Source: a bacterium (GTDB lineage: Bacteria; Patescibacteriota; Patescibacteriia; JACPHY01). From it: DNA of 34,146 nucleotides. The stretch's first letter is position 1, and each line of letters opens with the position of its first letter. Location of the stretch: contig JAUSKG010000029.1 of NCBI GenBank assembly GCA_030647005.1, forward strand, positions 1 to 34,146. Reading direction: 5' to 3'. Both the position numbers and the translations under genes were made by a program. The notes beneath the pieces are model-generated. The model had not been told where the DNA came from. It saw nothing but the letters and a program-made list of their open reading frames with translations, and searched no databases. Below, in pieces: positions 12,811 to 20,845 of the stretch.

Positions 12811-14922
12811 TTAAATGTCGAGGTTCTGCACCGCCTTCGCGTGCGTCTGAATGAATTTTTTTCTTGGTTCAACGCTCGCACCCATGAGTATAGCAAAGAT
12901 GTTGTCCGCGCGCTGTGCATCGTCAACGGTCACCTGTTTGAGGACGCGGCGTTCCGGGTCCATGGTGGTCTCCCAGAGCTGCTCCGGGTTCATCTCGCCC
13001 AAGCCCTTGTATCGCTGGATGGAGGCACGCGACTCTCGCGTGGTTGTGACGTCCTCCTCGGCCTCCTCCGTCTCCGCTTCGGGCTGCGCGGCACCTTTCT
13101 TGGCCTTGCCGAGTTCGCCGAGGATGCGATCGCGCTCGGCATCGGAGTACGCGTACCGCATCTCCCGTCCAACCGTCACCTTGTAGAGCGGTGGCTGGGC
13201 AATGTAGAGGTGACCGGTGGTGATGAGCTCTGGGAAGTAGCGCCAGAACAACGTGAGGAGGAGCGTGCGGATGTGCGCGCCGTCCACGTCCGCATCGGTT
13301 GCGATGATGACGCGGTTGTACCGCAGCTTCGCGAGCTCAAACTGCTCGCCGATGTTCGTCCCGAGTGCGATGATGAGCGATTTGATCTCGTTGTTCGCGA
13401 GCATCTTGTCCAGTCGCGCGCGCTCGACGTTGAGGATCTTCCCACGCAGCGGCAGGATGGCTTGCGTCTCGCGGTCGCGGCCGGACTTCGCGCTCCCGCC
13501 AGCCGAGTCGCCCTCCACGATGAAGATCTCGCTGTTCCCCGGGTCGCGTGATGAGCAATCCGCGAGCTTGCCGGGGAGCGTGAGCCCCTCGAGCGCGCCT
13601 TTCCGCAGGACGGTGTCGCGCGCGATTTTTGCGGCCTTTCGCGCCTGCGCGGTGAGTGCGCACCGCGCGAAGATCGCCTCCGCATTGCGCGGGTGCTCCT
13701 CGAGGAAGGCGGCGAACGCATCACCGAACACCGTCGCAACCGCCGGTTGCGCTTCGGGGTTCCCGAGCTTCGCCTTCGTCTGCCCCTCAAACTGCGGCTC
13801 CTCGAGCTTGACGCTCACGATTGCGGTGAGGCCCTCGCGCATGTCATCACCCGTGAGGTTCTCATCTTTCTCCTTCAGGAGCCCCTTCGCACGCGCGTAC
13901 CCGTTGAGCGTACGCGTGAGCGCGGCGCGGAATCCCGCGAGGTGCGTCCCGCCATCGTGGTTGACGATGTTGTTCGCGTACGACTGGACGTGCTCCTTCA
14001 TGTCCTTCGTGTACTGGAGTGCGACTTCCACGTTGATGCCCTCGTGCTGCTTCTCCACGGAGAAGATCATGTCGTGGCTCACCTCCTTCGGGTGGTTGAG
14101 TTGGCGAACGAACGCCGTGATGCCGCCCTCGAAGTAGAACGTGTACGTCAGGGTGCTCGGGATGCGTGCAGCGGGTTTTGGATCGAACGCCGAGCGCGTG
14201 AACGCCGCCGCGAGCTCCGGCTCTGCGCGGAGGTCTTGGATGACGATCTGGACACCCTTCGTGAGGTAGGCCTGCCGTCGCAGGTGATCCTTGATGGTCT
14301 GGAGATCAAACTGCGTGGTCTCAAAGATCGTGGCATCCGGGTGAAAGGTGATCGCGGTGCCCGTTCCGGCAACGGGCGCTTTTCCGATGGCCTTGACCTT
14401 CGCCTTCGGCTTACCGATGACGTACTCCTGTATCCAGAGCTTCTTCTCGCGGATGACCTCGGCGCGGAGGAGTGTAGAGACCGCGTTGACGACGGAGACA
14501 CCAACGCCGTGGAGGCCGCCAGAGACCTTGTAGCCGCCACCGCCGAATTTTCCGCCGGCGTGGAGCTTCGTCATGACGAGTTCAAGTGCCGATGTCTTGA
14601 ACTGGGGGTGCGGGTCCACGGGGATACCGCGGCCGTTGTCGAGTACCTGGATGGTGTCCTCCGGAAGCATGCGCACCGTCACGCGCGTGGCGTGGCCAGC
14701 CATGGCCTCGTCAATGCCGTTATCCACCACTTCGTAGACGAGGTGGTGGAGTCCGCTCGGGCCGGTGGAGCCGATGTACATGCCCGGACGCTTTCGCACG
14801 GGGTCCAGGCCTTCGAGCACGGTGATCTGCTGTGCGCTGTACCCGCTCTTCTGCGCGGAGGTGCGCTTGGGCGATGGTTTCTTTTCGGCGGTTTTCTTGG
14901 CGGTGGGCTTCTTCTGGGGCAT
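12811..14922 (-). CDS. gyrB: DNA gyrase subunit B
   Basis: GyrB supplies the ATPase of the supercoiling enzyme. The 703-residue protein has the GHKL ATPase (VYEVVDNGIDEAMAG, DNGRGIPVD, GGLHGVGVSVVNAVS), the transducer, the TOPRIM domain (IVEGDSAGGSAKSGRDR, then DADVDGAHIRTLLL) and the gyrase C-terminal box (QRYKGLGEMNPEQLWETTM). It ends in NLDI as GyrB does, which argues against ParE. The first 28 residues are an unusual Lys/Ala/Pro-rich tail (KKPTAKKTAEKKPSPKRT) before the conserved SAQQITVLEGLDPVRKRPGM, and may add DNA binding. Its promoter at 14959-14986 faces the carbonic-anhydrase-like gene. gyrA is not in the window. Confidence 0.96.
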   Translation of the reverse strand: MPQKKPTAKKTAEKKPSPKRTSAQKSGYSAQQITVLEGLDPVRKRPGMYIGSTGPSGLHHLVYEVVDNGIDEAMAGHATRVTVRMLPEDTIQVLDNGRGIPVDPHPQFKTSALELVMTKLHAGGKFGGGGYKVSGGLHGVGVSVVNAVSTLLRAEVIREKKLWIQEYVIGKPKAKVKAIGKAPVAGTGTAITFHPDATIFETTQFDLQTIKDHLRRQAYLTKGVQIVIQDLRAEPELAAAFTRSAFDPKPAARIPSTLTYTFYFEGGITAFVRQLNHPKEVSHDMIFSVEKQHEGINVEVALQYTKDMKEHVQSYANNIVNHDGGTHLAGFRAALTRTLNGYARAKGLLKEKDENLTGDDMREGLTAIVSVKLEEPQFEGQTKAKLGNPEAQPAVATVFGDAFAAFLEEHPRNAEAIFARCALTAQARKAAKIARDTVLRKGALEGLTLPGKLADCSSRDPGNSEIFIVEGDSAGGSAKSGRDRETQAILPLRGKILNVERARLDKMLANNEIKSLIIALGTNIGEQFELAKLRYNRVIIATDADVDGAHIRTLLLTLFWRYFPELITTGHLYIAQPPLYKVTVGREMRYAYSDAERDRILGELGKAKKGAAQPEAETEEAEEDVTTTRESRASIQRYKGLGEMNPEQLWETTMDPERRVLKQVTVDDAQRADNIFAILMGASVEPRKKFIQTHAKAVQNLDI

Positions 14923-14958
14923 AGGACAGCGCAGCGTATGTGGGGCTGCAATGTACTC

Positions 14959-14986
14959 ATCCTACCATTGCTTGTCGTTCCTGCAA
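14959..14986 (-). promoter_or_regulatory. Promoter of gyrB
   Basis: On the minus strand TTGCAG (14986-14981) and TAGGAT (14964-14959) with a 16-bp spacer, giving a leader of about 30 bases. The rest of 14987-15150 shows no gene and no clear plus-strand promoter. Confidence 0.55.
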
Positions 14987-15150
14987 GCGGAAAAGTGGAA
15001 TGTGGATGACGAGGTCATTGACCGATTCGAGGCAGCGTGCAATGGTAGAGAGGACACCCGCAGATGGGTCGCCACTCCGTGCGCATAGGGCGCGCGGTTT
15101 CTGTTTTGTTCCTTCCATAAACAATGCAGTGGGAGCTGAGGAGATCACGC

Positions 15151-15741
15151 ATGCCATCGGTACAACCAGGAACGTTGCAAGAGAGCAGGCACGACGATCA
15201 GGCAGTGGATGTCTACCCGAGGCGTCACCACCGGACAACGCGCGCAGAAACGCGGGTGGGGTCGCTCGTGGCACGGAGTACGAGCCCGTTTCGTCAGACG
15301 GCGCCGCAGACCATTTTCTACGCCTGTGCAGACGGGCGGTTCGACATCACGGCGGATGCCGCCGTGCTCCAAGTGCTCCGGATTACCATCGCTGATCGGC
15401 AAACACCGGAAGGTGGGCCGGGTGCGATTCACGAGTGCTCCGCGCGCTCCCCAGAGGTACGCGAGGCACTCCTCGATGACCTCACGTTCATCATTGAGGG
15501 ACACCGCATCACCCGAATCGTTCTCGTGGCGCACGAGGATTGTGTGCACTACGCGATGCGCTTCCCGGACGAAGAACCGGATCTGCGCATGGCGCGTCAG
15601 CTCCGTGATCTCGTCGAAGTCGCACGTGATCTCACGGCGCGTTTTCACTTCCGACCCGACGCGGTGGAGTGTTTCTACATCCAACCTGAGAACGGTGTGC
15701 TCGCCGTCCATGAGGTGCGCGATCGGAGTCACTCGCGTTGA
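15151..15741 (+). CDS. Beta-carbonic-anhydrase-like protein
   Basis: The 196-residue protein starts at ATG 15151, with GAGGAG 7 bases upstream. It carries the zinc and catalytic pattern of beta-carbonic anhydrases: C59-A-D61-G-R63 and H128-E-D-C131, each following a hydrophobic strand (TIFYACADGRF; IVLVAHEDCVHY). The helical region between them is longer than in classical enzymes, and the Gly-rich region after the first motif reads EGGPGAI rather than the usual RNAGG. The first 50 residues are polar and probably disordered. It could hydrate CO2, or be one of the family's non-classical members with another zinc-dependent role. It is a single gene ended by a strong T-run terminator. Confidence 0.7.
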   Translation: MPSVQPGTLQESRHDDQAVDVYPRRHHRTTRAETRVGSLVARSTSPFRQTAPQTIFYACADGRFDITADAAVLQVLRITIADRQTPEGGPGAIHECSARSPEVREALLDDLTFIIEGHRITRIVLVAHEDCVHYAMRFPDEEPDLRMARQLRDLVEVARDLTARFHFRPDAVECFYIQPENGVLAVHEVRDRSHSR

Positions 15742-15763
15742 CGACGCAGCGCAGTATCACCAG

Positions 15764-15798
15764 AGACCCATCCGATGTTTGGATGGGTCTTTTGTTTT
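15764..15798 (+). terminator. Rho-independent terminator after the CA-like gene
   Basis: AGACCCATCC pairs with GGATGGGTCT (10 bp, 7-base loop), followed by TTTTGTTTT. Confidence 0.9.
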
Positions 15799-15813
15799 GG
15801 CGGCGTAGCGCGG

Positions 15814-15819
15814 TATCCT
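15814..15819 (+). promoter_or_regulatory. -10 element separated from its gene by an insertion
   Basis: TATCCT lies directly before the AGAAGGAG copy that flanks the left end of the inserted element. Without the insertion it would sit about 14 bases before the ATG at 15969, a spacing seen at other genes here. A TTGTTT 16 bases upstream could serve as a weak -35. Confidence 0.45.
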
Positions 15820-15962
15820 AGAAGGAGACCGTAGAAAAATGCGTCATTTCGACCGAAGGGAGAAATCTCACACGCCTCAATATATTGGAACATGTGAGAT
15901 TTCTCCTCGCGGATTCGTCGAAATGACAAAGATGTACACTTTTTCTACGGTCTCAGAAGGAG
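15820..15962. mobile_element. MITE-like palindromic insertion with 8-bp direct repeats
   Basis: AGAAGGAG occurs at 15820-15827 and again at 15955-15962. Between them lie perfect 15-bp inverted ends (GAGACCGTAGAAAAA at 15825-15839 and TTTTTCTACGGTCTC at 15940-15954). Inside them are the GTCATTTCGACC...GTCGAAATGAC arms and GAGAAATCTCACA/TGTGAGATTTCTC arms of the dispersed family at 3143-3327. The left inverted end overlaps the direct repeat by three bases. It has no coding capacity. Confidence 0.75.
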
Positions 15963-15968
15963 AACCCT

Positions 15969-16856
15969 ATGGAGGAGTACCAACCTGGCGGGAACAACAT
16001 TTCGGGACGACAGCTCACGATCGGGCTGTGGTACCTCAGACATAAGGACCAGCTCCGCAAGGCGCATGTCCTTGCGCTCCTCGTGTTCTGCGTGGTGACG
16101 TGGGGCTACGTCATCTTCGGGACGATTCAGTACGGCTTTCTCGAGTACCTTTCGTTTGAGCGGCACTGGATGGAACTCACGACGCCGCAGAATCCCCGGT
16201 ACGGCCTCGTGCGCCGCGCGTGGGCGAAGCCGATTACAATCGCGGAGGTGATCCTCTTGCCGGCGGGTGAGGCGCGCTATGACGTCGCCGCGCGCGTCGT
16301 GAACTCCAACCCGCGCATCGTGGCGACCATTGCGTACGAGTTCGCCGTTGCGGGTGCTGCGCCGGAGACCGTGCGGACGGTGCTCCTCCCCGGGCGCGAG
16401 CGTTGGCTCACGCGCTCCGGCATTGAGTCGTTCGCGCACCCGCAACGCGCGACGCTCACCTTCACGGCGACGCAGTGGGATCGCATCGGGCATCGGGAGA
16501 TGCGCGATGTGACGTCGTTCATGGACGAGCGGCTGCACGTGACGACCGCGCGCGCGGAGTTCCGCTCCGGTGCAGCACTCCAACTCGGCGCTCCCGGTAC
16601 TGCGGGGACGCTCGGTCGCGCCGAGATCACCGTGGTGAACGAGAGCGCGTTCGGCCTGCGTGACCTCGAGCTCATCGTGCTCGCGCGCCGTCGCGGTGCC
16701 ATTGTTGGCGTGCGCCGCGTCCTCCTCTCGGCACTTCCCGCAGGAACCGCGCGCACCGTCGCCGCATCGTGGTTCCATGCACTGGGACTCGTGGAGACCA
16801 TTGAGGCACACCCCTTCGTGGACGTCTTTGATCCGGAATCGTTCGTGAGCTTTTAG
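15969..16856 (+). CDS. Single-pass membrane protein of unknown function
   Basis: The 295-residue protein starts at ATG 15969, with AAGGAG 6 bases upstream supplied by the right copy of the direct repeat. A basic N-terminal segment (LRHKDQLRKAH) precedes one membrane helix (VLALLVFCVVTWGYVIFGTI, residues about 34-53). The rest is an extracytoplasmic beta-rich region (EVILLPAGEARYDVAARVVNSN; AEITVVNESAFGLRDLELIVLA, quoted in part), suggesting immunoglobulin-like or FxLYD-like repeats with conserved asparagines. The gene precedes rodA by 50 bases and is probably co-transcribed, so a role in the cell envelope is plausible. No family name is claimed. Confidence 0.75.
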   Translation: MEEYQPGGNNISGRQLTIGLWYLRHKDQLRKAHVLALLVFCVVTWGYVIFGTIQYGFLEYLSFERHWMELTTPQNPRYGLVRRAWAKPITIAEVILLPAGEARYDVAARVVNSNPRIVATIAYEFAVAGAAPETVRTVLLPGRERWLTRSGIESFAHPQRATLTFTATQWDRIGHREMRDVTSFMDERLHVTTARAEFRSGAALQLGAPGTAGTLGRAEITVVNESAFGLRDLELIVLARRRGAIVGVRRVLLSALPAGTARTVAASWFHALGLVETIEAHPFVDVFDPESFVSF

Positions 16857-16906
16857 CTGCGAGCTCCTAGCTTCTCGTAGTCCCATGATTTTTTCTAGCA
16901 GCGAGT

Positions 16907-18037
16907 ATGCTCCTCTTGCGGTCATTTCGCCACGCAGACGGAATCCTCCTCACCGCCGTTGCGCTGACGGCGGTGTTTGGTCTCGTGGGACTCGCGTCAC
17001 TCGCGCTGCGGGAGACGCCCGTCGTCATGGGGACACTCACGCGGCAGGTCATTGCCCTCGCCATCGGGCTCCTGCTCTTCACGGGAGCGGCGGCGATTGA
17101 TTGGCGCGCGTGGGATCGCTGGTGGCCCATCGTTCTCGCTGCAGTCGGCGGGCTCCTCATCGGTGTTCTCGTTTTTGGTGTGCGCGTGCGTGGGACACAG
17201 GGGTGGTTCGCTATCGGCCCGTGGACCATCCAGCCGGTAGAGTTCGTGAAGATCGGACTCATCCTCCTCCAGGCCGCCTACGTCCGCCGCCGTGCGCGGT
17301 TCCTCGGTCGTGCGCGCACGGTGCTCGAGAGTACCGCGATCACCGGTGCGATCGTCGGGCTCGTGCTCCTCCAGCCCGATCTCGGTTCCGCGACGCTGCT
17401 CGTTGTCACGTGGGTGGGCATGCTCCTCGTGTTTGGGCTGCGTAGGGCGCACTTGCTCATCGCCGTGTGCGCTGCGCTCGTTGCGGTGGTGCTCGCCTGG
17501 CAGTTCGCGCTCGCGCCGTACCAGCGCGACCGCATCCTCACGGTGCTCGATCCCGCGCGCGATCCGCAGGGCGCGGGGTATAACCAGCGTCAAGCCGTCA
17601 TCGCCATGGGCGCGGGCGGTTTGTTCGGGCAGGGATTCGCGGCGGGGACACAAGCGCAGCTCGCGTTCCTCCCGGAGGCGCAGTCGGACTTCCTGCCCGC
17701 GGTCATCGGTGAGGAGTTCGGGCTGCTCGGCATCGCGCTCCTCCTCGCGGCGATCGCGGTGATCCTCTGGCGGCTCGCGGTGATCTCGCGGCGGTGCCAC
17801 GACGACTTCTCCGCATCGGTCGTCGTGGGGATGGGGTTCCTCTTTGGCTTCCAGTCGCTCTACAACCTCGCGATGAATCTCGGCGTCGCGCCGGTCATGG
17901 GCATCCCGTTCCCGTTCGTCTCCGCCGGCGGCAGCGCGGTCATGGCTTTCGCCATCGGTTTCGGCATCGTCACGTCTATCGCGATGCGCACCCCCAAGGC
18001 GTCGCGCTCGGTGTACGAACTCCACGTTATCGAGTGA
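16907..18037 (+). CDS. rodA: RodA/FtsW-type peptidoglycan glycosyltransferase
   Basis: SEDS proteins polymerise lipid II into glycan strands with a partner class B PBP. The 376-residue protein has about ten membrane helices and the family landmarks in order: GTQGWFAIGPWTIQPVEFVK, DRILTVLDPARDPQGAGYNQ, QAVIAMGAGGLFGQG, FLPEAQSDFLPAVIGEEFG with the catalytic Asp, and GIPFPFVSAGGSA. The DP...GAGYN loop and the PEAQSDF motif favour RodA (elongation) over FtsW, but this is not certain from sequence alone. No partner PBP is in the window. It shares an operon with the preceding membrane protein. Confidence 0.92.
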   Translation: MLLLRSFRHADGILLTAVALTAVFGLVGLASLALRETPVVMGTLTRQVIALAIGLLLFTGAAAIDWRAWDRWWPIVLAAVGGLLIGVLVFGVRVRGTQGWFAIGPWTIQPVEFVKIGLILLQAAYVRRRARFLGRARTVLESTAITGAIVGLVLLQPDLGSATLLVVTWVGMLLVFGLRRAHLLIAVCAALVAVVLAWQFALAPYQRDRILTVLDPARDPQGAGYNQRQAVIAMGAGGLFGQGFAAGTQAQLAFLPEAQSDFLPAVIGEEFGLLGIALLLAAIAVILWRLAVISRRCHDDFSASVVVGMGFLFGFQSLYNLAMNLGVAPVMGIPFPFVSAGGSAVMAFAIGFGIVTSIAMRTPKASRSVYELHVIE

Positions 18038-18074
18038 CGGGTGTGTATCGTTGTGGGTAGACGCGATCCTGTGT

Positions 18075-18080
18075 TATGCT
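18075..18080 (+). promoter_or_regulatory. Extended -10 of the zinc-ribbon gene
   Basis: TGTTATGCT (TG at 18072-18073, TATGCT at 18075-18080) ends 15 bases before the ATG at 18096, giving a leader of about 9 bases. Confidence 0.5.
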
Positions 18081-18095
18081 AACGAGTGATAGGTT

Positions 18096-18479
18096 ATGCA
18101 CTCCTCACGCCGCTCTCCACAATTCTTCCAAGAGTCGCTGCGGCTCATCTCGTATTGCCCCGTGTGCGATACGAGCTACAACCCCATGGAGGCGCGGGTC
18201 GTGGATGAGCGCGATGACAAGCACCTCATGCACATCCGGTGCAAGAAGTGCGCGCACTCCATCCTCGCGCTCGTCCTCACGACGGGTATGGGAGTGAGTT
18301 CGATGGGGCTCCTCACGGACCTCACGTTTGATGATGTCGTGAAGTTCCGCAACGCCGAGCCCGTGACGCTTGATGATGTCATTGCCTTCCACCATCTCCT
18401 CGAGAAGAAGGAGGGGGACGTGTTCGGTGAGAAGCAGGGCAAAAAGCCCAGAAAAATAGCACCTCGGAAGAAGGGTTGA
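18096..18479 (+). CDS. Small zinc-ribbon protein
   Basis: The 127-residue protein has C21-x2-C24 and C49-x2-C52, the four ligands of a zinc ribbon, in CPVCDTSYNP and IRCKKCAHSI. A short hydrophobic segment (ALVLTTGMGVSSMGLLTDL) follows, then FDDVVKFRNAEPVTLDDVI, a helical pair, and a Lys-rich C-terminus (KQGKKPRKIAPRKKG). It is likely a cytoplasmic adaptor or nucleic-acid-binding protein. I do not recognise a named family. The stop codon overlaps the -35 element of the rplY promoter, so this gene and rplY are read as separate but adjacent units. Confidence 0.7.
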   Translation: MHSSRRSPQFFQESLRLISYCPVCDTSYNPMEARVVDERDDKHLMHIRCKKCAHSILALVLTTGMGVSSMGLLTDLTFDDVVKFRNAEPVTLDDVIAFHHLLEKKEGDVFGEKQGKKPRKIAPRKKG

Positions 18480-18504
18480 CCGTGCAGATCACATCGGCTA
18501 TAGT
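18476..18504 (+). promoter_or_regulatory. Promoter of rplY
   Basis: TTGACC (18476-18481, overlapping the preceding stop codon) and TATAGT (18499-18504) with a 17-bp spacer. Confidence 0.75.
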
Positions 18505-18512
18505 TGTATCGT

Positions 18513-18532
18513 ACATCCCCTCGTGGGGATGT
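18513..18532 (+). promoter_or_regulatory. Hairpin at the 5' end of the rplY leader
   Basis: ACATCCCC pairs with GGGGATGT around a TCGT loop within the first bases of the predicted transcript. The 75-base leader could bind L25 or stabilise the mRNA. Confidence 0.45.
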
Positions 18533-18586
18533 TTGTGTACTTCAGCATCGGTTTAGGTTTTGAGATGACGGATCGGCACCATCGCT

Positions 18587-19243
18587 ATGGAAACGATTAC
18601 ACTCGCTGCATCACTGCGGACACCAATCGGGGATACCTCCAGGAAACTGCGTCGCGAGGGGCGTCTCCCGGGGATTGTCTACGGCCGCTCGGTGACACCA
18701 CGGCCGGTCGTGTTCTCCTACATAGATTTCCGCCGCGTGTACAAGTCCGCTGGTGCCTCCACGGTGATCCAGCTCAATGTGGATGGTGCAGAGACGGTAC
18801 CGGTACTCGTCCAGGACGTTGCCTACGACCCACTGACCGACCAGCCGACGCATGTGGATTTTCTCCATGTGAATATGGAGGAGGTGGTGCACGCACGGAT
18901 TCCGCTACGATTTGTGGGCACGGCTCCGGCAGTGAAGGCAACCGGAGGATTACTCATGCGTCAGTACGAATTCCTTGAGGTGCATGCGACGCCGGATAAG
19001 CTCGTCCATGACATCCTCGTGGACCTCACCTCGCTTGAGACGCTCGACGATGCCATCACCATCGCACACCTCCCCATTCCCGAGGGCGTGCAGGTGACGC
19101 TCGCTCCCCACACGGTCATCGCAAAGGTGGTGGAAGTGCGGCGAGCCGCGGAAGAGCAGCAGACCGAAGAGCAGGCAGCTGCCGCAGCGGCAGTGCCCGC
19201 CGTTGGTGCGGCAGCCACAGCACCGGGCAGCGCAGCAGCGTGA
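18587..19243 (+). CDS. rplY: 50S ribosomal protein L25/general stress protein Ctc
   Basis: The 218-residue protein is the long CTC form: an N-terminal L25 domain that binds 5S rRNA (LRREGRLPGIVYGR, VLVQDVAYDPLTDQPTHVDF) and a C-terminal TL5-type beta domain (IPLRFVGTAPAVKATGGLL, EVHATPDKLVHDILVDLTSL). The tail is rich in Ala, Glu and Pro and probably disordered. It is transcribed from the strong promoter at 18476 and followed after 15 bases by the DUF3048 gene. Confidence 0.93.
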   Translation: METITLAASLRTPIGDTSRKLRREGRLPGIVYGRSVTPRPVVFSYIDFRRVYKSAGASTVIQLNVDGAETVPVLVQDVAYDPLTDQPTHVDFLHVNMEEVVHARIPLRFVGTAPAVKATGGLLMRQYEFLEVHATPDKLVHDILVDLTSLETLDDAITIAHLPIPEGVQVTLAPHTVIAKVVEVRRAAEEQQTEEQAAAAAAVPAVGAAATAPGSAAA

Positions 19244-19258
19244 CACACCCAGCAGGAG

Positions 19259-20431
19259 ATGACGCTCCCTTCACGACCAGTACTCGCGCGATACTTCGCG
19301 CACGCGTGGGAGCGATGCACACGCGCCATGGAGATGCATCGTAAGGAGGCCGCACTCGTAGGCCTCTGCACCCTCGCCGTATGCGGCGGGGGTGCTTGGT
19401 TGTACGTGCGCTGGGCGCGGACGCCGCTCCCGCCGGTTTCCGTTCCTCCTCCTGTGGCGGTGGAGCAGGTGACGAAGCGTCGGTGGTTGGACGGCTTGCC
19501 GATGCCGGTTTCCGCGCCGCAGCCGCACGCGATTGGCATTATGGTGGACAACGCGCCGGAAGCGAGGCCGCAGACCGGCATCGCCGATGCACCACTCGTG
19601 CTCACGGTACCGGTGGAGGGGCAGCGGACGCGGTTCCTCGCCGTCGCGGAAGCGACCGCGGAGGATGCCTTTGGGCCCGTTCGCTCTGCACGGCCGTACT
19701 TCGTCGGGCTCGTGGATATGTTGGAAACGCCGTACGCGCACGTCGGTGGGAGCCCTGCGGCATTCGCGCTGCTCAAGACGCGGAGCCATGTGGACGAGTG
19801 GTATCGCGCGCCGTACTATCGCTCGACGACGCGGAGCGCGCCGTTCAACGCGTACGCGGAGATGGAGGACCTCGTCACGTTCTTCGTCGAGCGTGATGCG
19901 TTCGGAGACGCGAGGCCGGACGACTGGCACCTCTGGGAGTACGCGGATGCGGAGGCGGCCGCCGACGGCTCTCCGGCGACGTTCTCGATTCGACTTGGCG
20001 CCGAGCGCGCGTTCGATGTTTCGTGGACGTACGATGCAGCGCAGCGCGCCTACGTGCGTTCGCAGGGAGGTCGTGTCCATCGTGACGTCAACGGGATACC
20101 AGTGACTGCGCAGAACGTCGTCGTGCTGCGTGTGGACTCGGTCGTGCTCGATCGTATCGGTCGCCTCGCCATTCCGCAGCTCGATCCACCGGTGGTGACC
20201 CCGCTCGCCTCGCGGAAGTACGCGACGCTCCTCACGGGCGGAACGCGCACGGACGGAACCTGGGGGTGGAGCGATCCGCAGGCGGATACGGGTGGACTTT
20301 TTGGATTGCGTCGCGCATCTGGAGACGGCGCAGGTGCTTCGATGGTGCTCGCACCCGGCACCACCTGGGTGGAGTTCGTGAACGGTGATTGGGAGGCGGC
20401 GTATGTACAACACACGGCAGCACGTCCTTGA
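19259..20431 (+). CDS. Membrane-anchored DUF3048 protein
   Basis: The 390-residue protein matches DUF3048 (YerB-like) by ordered motifs: IGIMVDNAPEARPQTGIADA, VEGQRTRFLAVA, FGPVRSARPYFVGLVDM and YAHVGGSPAAFALL. The function of the family is not established. Characterised members are usually lipoproteins; this one has an N-terminal membrane anchor (ALVGLCTLAVCGGGAWLYV, near residue 33-51) with no lipobox, so the large domain should face outward. ATG 19259 has GGAG immediately next to it, and ATG 19328 is an alternative start. The gene overlaps the pilin-like gene by 29 bases. Confidence 0.85.
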   Translation: MTLPSRPVLARYFAHAWERCTRAMEMHRKEAALVGLCTLAVCGGGAWLYVRWARTPLPPVSVPPPVAVEQVTKRRWLDGLPMPVSAPQPHAIGIMVDNAPEARPQTGIADAPLVLTVPVEGQRTRFLAVAEATAEDAFGPVRSARPYFVGLVDMLETPYAHVGGSPAAFALLKTRSHVDEWYRAPYYRSTTRSAPFNAYAEMEDLVTFFVERDAFGDARPDDWHLWEYADAEAAADGSPATFSIRLGAERAFDVSWTYDAAQRAYVRSQGGRVHRDVNGIPVTAQNVVVLRVDSVVLDRIGRLAIPQLDPPVVTPLASRKYATLLTGGTRTDGTWGWSDPQADTGGLFGLRRASGDGAGASMVLAPGTTWVEFVNGDWEAAYVQHTAARP

Positions 20432-20816
20432 ACTGCTCGGGATCGTCGCCGTGGTGACGATCATTGGCACTGGCGTGGCCGGCGGTGCGCGGTCGCTCGC
20501 GCTGCGCACGCGCGACGCACAGCGCGCCGGCGATGTCGCGAGGATCCAGCAGGCGCTCGCGCTCATCGCCGCGGAAACGGGGAGCTACCCGATGGCAGAG
20601 GCATTGACCTGCATCGCCGGTGATGACGCCATTTCCCGGACGCTCCTCGACCGCGGTCACCTCAAAGCATCGGTCGCTGACCCCACGGCACCGCATGTTC
20701 CCATGGCAGACCCCTCGCCGCGGCATTGCTATACGTACCAATCGCGTGATGGGTCATCGTACACGCTGTGGTATTTCACCGAAGCTGACGGCGCGACGAA
20801 AACCGTTGATCCCTAG
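20403..20816 (+). CDS. Type IV pilin/pseudopilin-like protein with altered cleavage site
   Basis: The 137-residue protein starts at ATG 20403, with GGGAGG 6 bases upstream, inside the end of the DUF3048 gene. It has the classic pilin helix (LELLGIVAVVTIIGTGVAGG), followed by RDAQRAGDVARIQQALALIAAETGSYP, the alpha1-C segment and GSYP turn typical of pseudopilins. The GFTLIELL box is replaced by RQHVLELL: Glu at the +5 position remains but the Gly before the cleavage site is Arg. It may be uncut by prepilin peptidase and stay membrane-bound. The C-terminal domain has two cysteines (Cys62 and Cys108 approximately). Confidence 0.75.
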   Translation: MYNTRQHVLELLGIVAVVTIIGTGVAGGARSLALRTRDAQRAGDVARIQQALALIAAETGSYPMAEALTCIAGDDAISRTLLDRGHLKASVADPTAPHVPMADPSPRHCYTYQSRDGSSYTLWYFTEADGATKTVDP

Positions 20817-20819
20817 CAC

Positions 20820-20845
20820 ACACCACACCCGTCAGGGTGTGGTGT
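20820..20845. terminator. Shared terminator overlapping the prmC stop
   Basis: ACACCACACCC pairs with GGGTGTGGTGT around GTCA, placed 4 bases after the pilin-like stop. The last four prmC codons and its stop lie inside the stem. Confidence 0.7.

Noticed and set aside
12246-12926. SecE as a 226-residue protein with a long N-terminal extension
   Set aside because: The extra frame crosses a consensus promoter (12492-12520), a 14-bp terminator hairpin and the end of gyrB, and its residues look random.
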